Shown here: positions 7,678 to 14,945 of the stretch, piece by piece
Layout of the letters: each line of letters starts with the position of its first letter
Numbering within the stretch: the first letter of the stretch is position 1
Assembly: GCA_030746295.1 (NCBI GenBank)
Contig: JASLMY010000107.1
Span: 1-15,759 of the forward strand
DNA: 15,759 nucleotides
Reading direction: 5' to 3'
Origin: Alphaproteobacteria bacterium
Lineage (GTDB): Bacteria > Pseudomonadota > Alphaproteobacteria > GCA-2731375
Made by a program: the position numbers and the translations under genes
Notes under the pieces: generated by a model
What the model was told of the DNA's origin: nothing
The model's database searches: none
What the model saw: only the letters and a program-made list of their open reading frames with translations

Positions 7678-8973
7678 ATGACGACATACTTGCATGACGG
7701 CTACTTCACTCGGGGCCTTGCCGGCATCGACCCCGAGGTCCACGCCGCCCTCGAGGCGGAGGAGGAGCGCCAGGACGACGGTATCGAGCTGATCGCTTCG
7801 GAGAACATCGTCAGCCGGGCCACGCTCGACGCGCTCGGCTCGGCGATCGTCAACAAGACCGTCGAGGGCTACCCCGGGCGGCGCTATTACGGCGGTGCGG
7901 CGTTTGCGGACAGGGTCGAGCGGTTGGCGATCGAGCGCGCGTGCGAACTCTTCGGTTGCGCTTTTGCCAATGTGCAACCGCATTCCGGCAGCCAGGCCAA
8001 TCTCGCCGTCTTCCTGGCCTTCGTGAAACCGGGCGAGGTCGTGCTCTCCATGGACCTTCAGGCCGGTGGGCATCTGAGCCATGGCTCGCGTGCCAACCTG
8101 ACGGGGAAGTGGTTTGGCGTCCGCCACTACGGGGTCCGCGAAGACGACGGCCTGATCGACTACGACCAGGTCCGGGAAACGGCCCGGGCTTGCCGCCCGA
8201 AGCTGATCATCTGCGGCGGCTCGGCCTATCCCAGAGCCATAGACTTTGCCCGCTTCCGCGCCATCGCCGACGAGGTCGGTGCCATCCTCCTCGCCGACAT
8301 GGCGCACTTCGCCGGTCTCGTCGCCGGCGGCGTTCATCCGAGCCCGGTCCCGCATGCGCATGTCTCGACCGCGACCACCTATAAGAACCTGAGGGGCGTT
8401 CGCGGCGGCCTGATCCTCGCGTCCGATGCCGAGCTAGCGCGCAAGCTCGACGCCGCGGTGTTTCCGGGTGTCCAGGGCTCGGTGATCTTGAATGCGGTGG
8501 CGGCGAAGGCGGTCTGCCTCGGCGAGGCCTTGCGTCCCGAATTCAAGGCTTACACGCGGGCCGTCCTGGACAATGCCCGCGCCCTCGCCCAGACCCTGAT
8601 GGCGCGGGGCCAGGACGTCGTCACCGGCGGCACCGATACGCCGCTGATGCTGATCGACCTCCGATGCGCCGGGCTGACCGGCGCGGCAGCCTCCGAGAGC
8701 CTGGAACGCGCGGGCCTGACCTGCAACAAGAACGGCGTCCCCGGCGATTCGCAACCGCCGACCGTCACCTCGGGCATTCGGCTGGGCGTCTCGGCCGGCA
8801 CGACACGCGGCCTGGGCACCGCCGAATTCAGGACCGTCGGCCACTTGATCGCCGACGTCTTGGACGGCTTGAGCGGTGCCTCCAACGACATGACGGGCCT
8901 GGAGGAGCGCACGTTCGCCACGGTTCGCGAGCTGACCCGGACGTTTCCTATCTACGGACGGGCGTCGGCGTGA
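7678..8973 (+). CDS. Serine hydroxymethyltransferase paralogue with altered active site
   Basis: A 431-residue fold-type-I PLP enzyme of the GlyA family, which normally interconverts serine and glycine with tetrahydrofolate. Conserved parts include ELIASEN, EGYPGRRYYGG (63-73), His132 over PLP (GGHLSHG), Asp207/His210 (LADMAHFAGL), the Schiff-base Lys236 and the carboxylate-binding Arg368 (TSGIRLG). Unusual points: E. coli Tyr55 (NKYAEG) is Thr61 (NKTVEG), His228 before the lysine is Tyr235 (ATTYKNLRGVRGG in place of TTTHKTLAGPRGG), and THGSPVN reads SHGSRAN. These suggest a specialised paralogue, perhaps acting on alpha-methylserine or another bulky hydroxy-amino acid, rather than the housekeeping GlyA. 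The ATG at 7678 is chosen over in-frame starts from 7573 because GGAAAGG lies 10 bases upstream and the family N-terminus matches. It follows the MFS gene on the same strand by 186 bases. Confidence 0.88.
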   Translation: MTTYLHDGYFTRGLAGIDPEVHAALEAEEERQDDGIELIASENIVSRATLDALGSAIVNKTVEGYPGRRYYGGAAFADRVERLAIERACELFGCAFANVQPHSGSQANLAVFLAFVKPGEVVLSMDLQAGGHLSHGSRANLTGKWFGVRHYGVREDDGLIDYDQVRETARACRPKLIICGGSAYPRAIDFARFRAIADEVGAILLADMAHFAGLVAGGVHPSPVPHAHVSTATTYKNLRGVRGGLILASDAELARKLDAAVFPGVQGSVILNAVAAKAVCLGEALRPEFKAYTRAVLDNARALAQTLMARGQDVVTGGTDTPLMLIDLRCAGLTGAAASESLERAGLTCNKNGVPGDSQPPTVTSGIRLGVSAGTTRGLGTAEFRTVGHLIADVLDGLSGASNDMTGLEERTFATVRELTRTFPIYGRASA

Positions 8974-9124
8974 GGGCGGCGTCGGCGCCATCGGCGATGT
9001 CGTGGGCCTTCGCCGGCTTGTCTCGCTTCGTTGCCCTCAGTAAGGTCGGGCCGAGCCGGCTCGAGGAACGGCAAGGGGCTGAAGCATCGCTGATCCGACG
9101 CTATACCTCGCTGCCCTGATAACG

Positions 9125-11440
9125 GTGGCGGCGCTCGCTACCGCCGCTTGGCTCTGGCAGCGAGGCCGGCGCGCCGCCGAGCGGCATGGAAGCGAGATCG
9201 CGGCCGCCCGGGCCGATCTCGAGCGCTTGTCTCGATTGCGGGATGCGGCACCCTTCGGCTTGGTGCGCCTCGGCGAGGCGGGCATCGAGGCGTCCGAGGG
9301 GCTGGCCCGCCTGCTCCATCTAGAGCCCGAGGTGCCCGCGACCTTGGCGGCGCTGGCGCCCGCCTTCGAAGCCGGCGAGGTCGACCGTTTGGCCCGCGCC
9401 GTCGCCGACTGGCAGGCAGGGGGGCCACCGCCCACCGAGCAGTTGACGGTGGCGGACGCGGCGCGGACCATCGAGGTTGCCGGCTTCCGCTCGGGCGAGG
9501 GCGGCGGCGATTTTGGCCTCGCCTTCCACGATCTGGGCGACGCCGTCCTCCGCCAAGCCGCCCTCGAGGAAGAGGCGCAGCGGGTTGCGGCCGAGGCGAG
9601 GCGGCTTTCGGAACTCATCGATTCGCTGCCGCTTCCCGTTTGGGAGCGTGACGGGGAGATGCGCATCTCGTGGTGCAACGCCACCTATGCCCGTACCGTC
9701 GCCCGCGAGATCGCCGAGGTGATCGCCGCCGGCGACCTGGAGATCGAGCCCGCGATCATGGCTGGGCACGGGCGCGCGCTCGCCACCGCCGCGCGCCGCC
9801 AGGGCACGCGTCTCAAGGAGATCCGGCATATCGTCGTCGACGGTCAGCGCCGCGCCTTGACGGTCAACGAGGTCCCCCTCGCCGACGAGAGCCGCGGGCT
9901 CGGCTTTGCCGAAGACGTCACCGACCGCGAAGAAATCGAGATCGAGTTCAAGCGGTTCGTCGACGCCAACACCGAGGTGATGAACAACCTCAACGCCGCC
10001 ATCGCCGTCTTCGAGGCGGACCGCCGTCTCGCCTTCTTCAACAATGCCTATGCCCGGCTCTGGCGGTTGGACGAGAATTGGCTGGCGAGCCACCCGACCC
10101 ACAGCGAGCTGATCGACGCCATCCGCGACAATCGCCTACTGCCCGAGCAGGCCGACTATCTGGCCTACAAGAACAGCCTGATGTCGCTCTATACCAACCT
10201 GCTGGAGACCCAAGAGGAGTACAACTTCCTGCCCGACGGGCGGACGCTCAGGAGCCTGATCTCGCCGCACCCCTTGGGCGGCCTGCTGATGGTCTACGAG
10301 GACGTCACCGACCGGCTGCTGCTCGAGCGCTCCTACAACACGCTGATCGCGGTGCAGCGCGAGACCCTGGCCAACCTGCACGAGGCGCTCGCCGTCTTCG
10401 GCAGCGACGGCCGCTTGAAGCTCTTCAACCCCGGCTTCGCCGAGCTCTGGCGGTTGGACGAGCAGATGCTCCGCGGCGAGCCGCACGTCTCCGAGATTCT
10501 CGACCAGGCGATCCGGCAGGCGGACGAGAACGTGTATTGGGCAAGCAAGAGAGACGAGATGATCGCCGCAACCACCGAACGGCGCGCCGGCGGCGGCCGG
10601 ATGGAGCTTTTCGGCAACAAGATCGTCGATTTCACCGCCGTGCCGCTGCCCGACGGCAACATGCTCTACACCTATCTCGACGTCACCGACAGCGTCGGCG
10701 TCGAGCGCGCGCTGCGCGAGCGGGCGGAAGCGCTGGAGACCGCGGACCGGCTGAAGACCGAGTTCATCGCCAACATGTCGTACGAGCTGCGCTCGCCCTT
10801 GAACGTGATCATCGGCTTTACCGAGATCCTCGGCAACGAGTACTTCGGCGAGCTCAACGAGGGGCAGCGGGAATACTGCCGTGGCATCCTCGATTCCTCG
10901 CATCAGCTCTTGGCGCTGATCAACGATATCCTCGACCTGGCCAGCATCGAGGCCGGGCGGCTGGAGCTCGAGACCCGGGACTTCGACGTCAAGCTGATGC
11001 TCGACGGCCTCTTGGGCCTCGCTCGCGAGGGCGCACGCGAAAGCGACATCACGCTGGAGCTCGACTGTCCGTCCGACATCGGCGAGATCCGGGCCGACGA
11101 GCGCCGCGTCAAGCAGGTGGTCTTCAACCTGCTCTCCAACGCGCTGAAATACTCCGGCGACCACACCACGGTCACCGTCGGCGCGCGCCGCGAGGCCAAG
11201 GGCGTCAAGCTCTGGGTGCAGGACCAGGGCGTCGGCATCCAGGAGAAGGACCAGGACTTGGTGTTCGATCGTTTCCAGCGCGGCTCGGCGATCTCCGGGC
11301 GCGGCGCTGGCCTCGGCCTCGCCATCGTCAAGAGCTACGTCGAGCTCCATGGCGGCGACGTCGAGCTCGATTCCGAGCCCGACATCGGCACCCGGGTCAC
11401 GGTGCACCTGCCGGCACGGACGGCCTCGGCCCGGCCCTGA
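9125..11440 (+). CDS. divL: DivL-like PAS-domain pseudo-histidine kinase (Tyr in H-box)
   Basis: A 771-residue PAS-containing kinase-like protein, close in length to Caulobacter DivL (769). Order: N-terminal membrane anchor, coiled linker, three PAS-like regions (about 160-265, 277-395, 406-525), HisKA dimerisation helix (543-612) and an HATPase domain (about 655-765). The H-box reads NMSYELRSPLN: Tyr553 (TAC at 10781-10783) replaces the phosphoacceptor histidine, the hallmark of DivL, a cell-cycle protein that controls CckA and binds phospho-CtrA-network regulators. The ATP-binding motifs NLLSNALKYS, DQGVGI and GAGLGLAI look intact. Start uncertain: GTG 9125 lies inside the membrane helix. 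The frame stays open back to 9083 and would add LYLAALITV, but holds no ATG, GTG or TTG; an ATC at 9086 sits 7 bases after AAGGGG (9073-9078). tsaE, often next to divL, is absent here. Confidence 0.88.
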   Translation: MAALATAAWLWQRGRRAAERHGSEIAAARADLERLSRLRDAAPFGLVRLGEAGIEASEGLARLLHLEPEVPATLAALAPAFEAGEVDRLARAVADWQAGGPPPTEQLTVADAARTIEVAGFRSGEGGGDFGLAFHDLGDAVLRQAALEEEAQRVAAEARRLSELIDSLPLPVWERDGEMRISWCNATYARTVAREIAEVIAAGDLEIEPAIMAGHGRALATAARRQGTRLKEIRHIVVDGQRRALTVNEVPLADESRGLGFAEDVTDREEIEIEFKRFVDANTEVMNNLNAAIAVFEADRRLAFFNNAYARLWRLDENWLASHPTHSELIDAIRDNRLLPEQADYLAYKNSLMSLYTNLLETQEEYNFLPDGRTLRSLISPHPLGGLLMVYEDVTDRLLLERSYNTLIAVQRETLANLHEALAVFGSDGRLKLFNPGFAELWRLDEQMLRGEPHVSEILDQAIRQADENVYWASKRDEMIAATTERRAGGGRMELFGNKIVDFTAVPLPDGNMLYTYLDVTDSVGVERALRERAEALETADRLKTEFIANMSYELRSPLNVIIGFTEILGNEYFGELNEGQREYCRGILDSSHQLLALINDILDLASIEAGRLELETRDFDVKLMLDGLLGLAREGARESDITLELDCPSDIGEIRADERRVKQVVFNLLSNALKYSGDHTTVTVGARREAKGVKLWVQDQGVGIQEKDQDLVFDRFQRGSAISGRGAGLGLAIVKSYVELHGGDVELDSEPDIGTRVTVHLPARTASARP

Positions 11441-11619
11441 GGCGGCCGCGGGTTTGGTGCCCATGCGAGCGAGCGCTTTCTTGGGTCCCCCGATCAGCGC
11501 CCATCGCGGTACAGGGTGGGCGCACGGTCTCAATGGCGCATCACCATGATCCGTCTCTTCGGCGGGAGCGAAGCACAGAGCCGGGGTCCATCCTGCCGTT
11601 ACGTCGGTCGTTGAAATGA
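11441..11619. other. Non-coding gap after divL
   Basis: I see no gene, clear promoter or terminator between the divL stop and the receiver remnant. A small 5-bp hairpin (CCCCC, AGAC, GGGGG, 11620-11633) marks the right edge. tsaE, the gene usually found after divL, is not detectable even as a fragment. Confidence 0.4.
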
Positions 11620-12028
11620 CCCCCAGACGGGGGCACCGCGCCTTCCGGGGCGGCGGAAGATGACCCCTTCGAGGCAGCGATCATCGATCACATGATGCCC
11701 GTGATAGACGGCGAGGAGCTGCGCCGTCGTATTCGTGACGATCACCGATATGACGGCGAACGCCATGAAGGGTGATCGAGAGAAATGCATCCTGGCTGGG
11801 ATGAACGACTATGTCTCGAAACCGATCGATCCGGCCGAGCTGTTGGAGCGGATCGCGTTCTGGTTGGGCAGCGAGCAAGCAACGGCGCCTTCCGAAGGCT
11901 CAGGGCGGGCCGGCTGGGATGTCGGCGCGCAACTCGACGACGATGCTGCGGCCGCACTCGAGGATCTAGCCGGCACCCCCGACGACATCGCCGGCGGCCG
12001 GGCCGGTCAGAAGCGGGAACGAGCGTAG
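11620..12028 (+). pseudogene. Decayed receiver domain of a hybrid kinase or response regulator
   Basis: Two pieces of one CheY-like receiver lie in different frames. Piece one (frame of 11620, stop TGA at 11773-11775) contains EAAIIDHMMPVIDGEELRRRIR, spread over about 11671-11736, with phosphoacceptor Asp codon 11686-11688. Piece two (frame of 11735) reads DMTANAMKGDREKC, then AGMNDYVSKPIDPAELLERI, with the conserved Lys codon at 11819-11821. About ten residues between helix 2 and strand 4 are missing and the frame changes. The N-terminal acidic strand 1 and any kinase or output domain are also gone. After the receiver, AQLDDDAAAALEDLAG resembles the start of an Hpt domain before the TAG at 12026-12028. 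This is best explained as the tail of a hybrid sensor kinase left after deletion. The second piece alone could be mis-called as a 97-residue gene. Confidence 0.8.
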
Positions 12029-12040
12029 ATCCGGCGGCAG

Positions 12041-12077
12041 ACCGGGTCGATGACGGCTCGCTCGTCGCCGACCCGGT
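12041..12077. terminator. Composite hairpin before the convergent binding-protein gene
   Basis: Nine-base arms ACCGGGTCG (12041-12049) and CGACCCGGT (12069-12077) pair perfectly, with an inner GACG/CGTC stem. It lies between the pseudogene stop and the end of the minus-strand binding-protein gene. Only a short TTT follows on the plus strand and none on the minus, so terminator activity is plausible but unproven. Confidence 0.4.
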
Positions 12078-12107
12078 TTGGAAATGGCGGCCGTTTCTTC
12101 GGGACGG

Positions 12108-13676
12108 CTATTTCTTCTCGATGTTCCAGAAGAACGAGGCCACTGACGGGATCACGCCGCTGATGTTGTCGCGGTAGGCGCGGAAGAAGAAGTACTGGCC
12201 CAAGGGCACATAGGTCACGTACTCCATGGACCGGGCCTGCATTCTGCGCGCGAGCTTGACGAGCTCCGCCGGGTCACCTTCGCTCGAGAACTTCTTGCGC
12301 AGGTCCTGCAGCTCGTCGTCGCAGGGCCAGCCGAACCAGGCCTTGTCGCAAGTGCCCGCGACGCCGACATGCAGGAGCGGGTTCATCAGCACCTTCGCCG
12401 GCCAGGCGGTGTGGAAAATGTTCCAGCCGCCTTCCGAGGGCTTCTTCTTCTCGGCCCGGCGCGAGGTCAGGGTCGACCAGTCCATGGCCTGGTCGTCTAC
12501 GTTGATGCCGATCTCGCGCAGCAGGTTGGCCGTCACGACGCTGGCCGAGTGCAGCTGCGGAATGTCAGTCGGGTGCAGCAGGACGACCTTCTCGCCGTTA
12601 TAGCCCGCCTCCTTCAAGAGCTTCTTCGCGGCCGCGAAATTCTGCTGCATCAGACGCTCCGAGCCGGCGTCGCTGCCATAGGGCGTATCGCAGATGAACA
12701 TCGCCGGGCAAGTGCGCCACGAGTTCGGTATCGAGCTGTTGGCCCGTTGATAGGTCGCCTGGTCGACCATCAATTGCAGCGCCCGGCGCGCCTTGACGTT
12801 GTTGAAGGGCGGATGCAGGTGGTTGATCACCAGCCAGGGTTGCCAGCCGAGATTATCGGTGGTCTCGACGGTGATGCCCTCGGCCGCCTTGGCGATCGGC
12901 ACCAGGTCGGCCGCGAGGTTCTCGATCAGGTCGATCTCGCCGGCCTGCAGCGCGTTCAGGGCGGTGTTGGCGTCAGGGATGTAGTGCCACTCCAAGCGGT
13001 CGACATGGACCACCTTGCCGCCGGCGAAGTTGCTGGCGGGCTCGGCCCGCGGCACGTAATCCTTGTTCTTGGTGTAGTACACCTTGCTGCCGGGGACCCA
13101 TTTATCTTTCTCGATCTTGTAGGGACCCGAGCCGATCATCTCGGCGATCTGCTCGTGCGCGTCGGTCTTGGCGATCCGTTCCGGCATCATGAAGGGGACG
13201 TTGCTCATGTCTTTGCCGAGCGCCAGGATCGTCGCGCCGAAACGCTCCTTCAGCGTCAGCTTGATGGTCCGCGCGTCCACGGCTTCCATCTTCTCCATCC
13301 GGCCCATCAGAACTTGGCCCAAGCCGTCGCGCTTGCCCCAGCGGGCGATCGAGGCGACGCAGTCGGCCGCGGTGACGGGCGTGCCGTCATGCCACTTCAA
13401 CCCATCGCGCAACTTTATGACGTAGGTAAGGCCGTCGTCGGTGACGGTGTAGCTCTCGGCCATCTGAGGCTTCATCTTGAAATCCGCATCCGGCGCGAAC
13501 AGCGTGTCGTAGATCGCGTAACCGTGGTTCGCGGTGATCAAGGCGGTCGTCCAGATCGGATCGATGTTCTTGAGATCGGCATGCACCGAGACCTTGAGGA
13601 CCGACTCGGCCTGGGCGGATGCCGACAACGCCACGGCGATCGATGCGCCGATAAGGCTTCGCTTTATCCTATGCAT
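12108..13676 (-). CDS. ABC transporter family-5 solute-binding protein (dipeptide/oligopeptide type)
   Basis: A 522-residue periplasmic binding protein of the DppA/OppA (SBP_bac_5) family. It begins MHRIKRSLIGASIAVALSAS and has a Sec signal peptide with a likely cut after AQA (about residue 23). The mature part shows family features: NIDPIWTTA near the N-terminus, VIKLRDGLKWHDGTPVTAAD, GSGPYKIEK, and INHLHPPFNNVKARRALQLM. The start at 13676 is preferred over an in-frame codon at 13709 because GGAGG lies about six bases upstream and the signal peptide then begins correctly. No permease or ATPase genes lie beside it, so it is an orphan that must share a transporter encoded elsewhere or act in sensing. 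Ligand unknown: peptides, opines, or other family-5 substrates are possible. Transcription is likely from its own promoter in the 99-base gap after the reductase gene. Confidence 0.9.
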   Translation of the reverse strand: MHRIKRSLIGASIAVALSASAQAESVLKVSVHADLKNIDPIWTTALITANHGYAIYDTLFAPDADFKMKPQMAESYTVTDDGLTYVIKLRDGLKWHDGTPVTAADCVASIARWGKRDGLGQVLMGRMEKMEAVDARTIKLTLKERFGATILALGKDMSNVPFMMPERIAKTDAHEQIAEMIGSGPYKIEKDKWVPGSKVYYTKNKDYVPRAEPASNFAGGKVVHVDRLEWHYIPDANTALNALQAGEIDLIENLAADLVPIAKAAEGITVETTDNLGWQPWLVINHLHPPFNNVKARRALQLMVDQATYQRANSSIPNSWRTCPAMFICDTPYGSDAGSERLMQQNFAAAKKLLKEAGYNGEKVVLLHPTDIPQLHSASVVTANLLREIGINVDDQAMDWSTLTSRRAEKKKPSEGGWNIFHTAWPAKVLMNPLLHVGVAGTCDKAWFGWPCDDELQDLRKKFSSEGDPAELVKLARRMQARSMEYVTYVPLGQYFFFRAYRDNISGVIPSVASFFWNIEKK

Positions 13677-13727
13677 TGGATTCCTCCCCCGAATTCGTAA
13701 TGCGAGCATGTCTTCGACTACTGCAAT

Positions 13728-13756
13728 ACCTTAGCAGCCGTCCGCGGCCCGACCAA
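13728..13756 (-). promoter_or_regulatory. Candidate promoter of the solute-binding-protein gene
   Basis: On the minus strand TTGGTC (13756-13751) and TAAGGT (13733-13728) are 17 bases apart, about 50 bases before the ATG at 13676. Spacing is ideal but the hexamer matches are only partial. Confidence 0.35.
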
Positions 13757-13775
13757 ATCTCGTCGGCCGTCCCCC

Positions 13776-14801
13776 TCAATCGGCGCTCGGCAGACCCTTG
13801 GTGGTCGAGTACTCGAAGTGCAGCGCCTCGTCGGGGCGGACGATGCCGTGGATGGCGTGCGCCGCCATCGCCGCCTCGGCGAAGCCGCTCAGGATCAGCT
13901 TCAGCTTGCCCGGATAGCTGGCGATATCGCCGATCGCGAAGATGCCCTTGGCGCTGGTCTCGGCGCGGGCCGGATCGACGACGATGCGGTTGCCGTCGAG
14001 GGCGAGGCCCCACCCGGCGAGCGGGCCGAGGTCGGAGGCGAGGCCGAAGAAGGCCAAGAGGGCGTCGGCCTCGAGACACCGCTCTTCGCCCTCCAGAGTC
14101 GCGACCACGACCGCATTCAGATCGCCGTTGGTGCCCTCCAGCGCCTTCAATTGGTAGGGGATCACCAGTTCCACCACGTTGCCCGCATCCGCCAGGCGAT
14201 GCAGGTCCTTGACGCTTTCGGGGGCGGCGCGGAACTTCTGGCGCCGATGCACGACGTGGATGCGGTCTGCGAGGTCGGCCAGCGACAAGGCCCAGTCGAC
14301 GGCGGAATCGCCGCCGCCGGCGATGACGATCCGCTTGCCGCGGAAGACCTCGCGGGACTTGACGTAGTAGTGCACGCTTCGGCCCTCGTAGGCCTCGATA
14401 CCGGCGAGCGGCGGCCGATTGGGGCCGAAGGCGCCGCCGCCGGCGGCGATGATGACGGCCCGCGCCTCGATCGTGCTGCCGTCCTCGGCCGCGAGCCGCC
14501 AGCCGCCGTCCTCGGTCTCGTCCAGGTCGACGACCCGCCGGCCGAGGCGGTAGCGGGGCCGGAAGGGCCGCGCCTGCTCTTCCAACCGGGCCACCAACTC
14601 GCCGGCATCGATCCGGGGATAGCCGGGGATGTCGTAGATCGGCTTCTCCGGGTAGAGCGCGGTGCATTGGCCGCCGACCGCGTCCAATGCGTCGACGACG
14701 ATCGCTTCGATGCCGAGCATGCCGAGCTCGAAGACGGCGAAGAGCCCGACCGGCCCCGCACCGATGATGGCGACGTCGCTCCGCTCCACCATTTCCGACA
14801 T
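13776..14801 (-). CDS. Thioredoxin-reductase-like ferredoxin/flavodoxin-NADP+ reductase
   Basis: A 341-residue FAD enzyme of the TrxR-like ferredoxin-NADP+ reductase class (the YumC type of Bacillus, also known in Bradyrhizobium and Rhodopseudomonas). The FAD loop is GAGPVG (14-19). GGQC, then YPEKPIYDIPG (50-60), is the family signature. The NADPH loop is AGGGDSAVDWAL (161-172) with following VVHRR, and the C-terminal FAD motif is FAIGDIASYPGK (288-299). The redox CxxC pair of true thioredoxin reductases is absent, which supports FNR. It should transfer electrons between NADPH and ferredoxin or flavodoxin in the cytoplasm. ATG 14801 is chosen because the FAD-binding strand then starts about ten residues in; an open extension to 14888 encodes unconserved sequence. 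Same strand as the binding-protein gene but 99 bases upstream of it, and divergent from the sulfotransferase gene. Confidence 0.92.
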   Translation of the reverse strand: MSEMVERSDVAIIGAGPVGLFAVFELGMLGIEAIVVDALDAVGGQCTALYPEKPIYDIPGYPRIDAGELVARLEEQARPFRPRYRLGRRVVDLDETEDGGWRLAAEDGSTIEARAVIIAAGGGAFGPNRPPLAGIEAYEGRSVHYYVKSREVFRGKRIVIAGGGDSAVDWALSLADLADRIHVVHRRQKFRAAPESVKDLHRLADAGNVVELVIPYQLKALEGTNGDLNAVVVATLEGEERCLEADALLAFFGLASDLGPLAGWGLALDGNRIVVDPARAETSAKGIFAIGDIASYPGKLKLILSGFAEAAMAAHAIHGIVRPDEALHFEYSTTKGLPSAD

Positions 14802-14876
14802 GGCTCTGCCCCAAGCTCCCCACCAGATTCCAACTCTACATGCCCCCTGTCGCGGCGGCAGATCAAGCCGTTCCGG

Positions 14877-14905
14877 TTGCAGCGTCATGTCGGCTTCACT
14901 AGAGT
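14877..14905 (+). promoter_or_regulatory. Candidate promoter of the sulfotransferase gene
   Basis: TTGCAG (14877-14882) and TAGAGT (14900-14905) are 17 bases apart within the 144-base divergent gap. Transcription would begin near 14912, about 34 bases before the ATG at 14946. This disfavours the upstream in-frame GTG at 14904 as the start. The -35 match is weak. Confidence 0.3.
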
Positions 14906-14945
14906 GCGCCGCGATTTCGAAGGCGGTCCAGGGCGGCTTCGGGGC

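Noticed and set aside
9052..9063. 12-base perfect palindrome CGAGCCGGCTCG before divL
   Set aside because: Short GC-only palindromes are expected by chance in DNA this rich in GC; nothing else around it suggests an operator or terminator.
10136..11533. Long minus-strand open frame opposite divL
   Set aside because: Antisense shadow of the PAS/kinase gene with no family motifs and biased composition.
11735..12028. Intact 97-residue single-domain response regulator
   Set aside because: The piece lacks the phosphoacceptor Asp and the first half of the fold, which lie in another frame just upstream.
12369..13700. Long plus-strand open frame opposite the solute-binding protein gene
   Set aside because: Shadow frame; the minus strand has a signal peptide and family-5 binding-protein motifs throughout.
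13776..14801. Thioredoxin reductase
   Set aside because: The redox-active CxxC pair is missing and the GGQC / YPEKPIYDIPG signature is that of the TrxR-like ferredoxin-NADP+ reductases.
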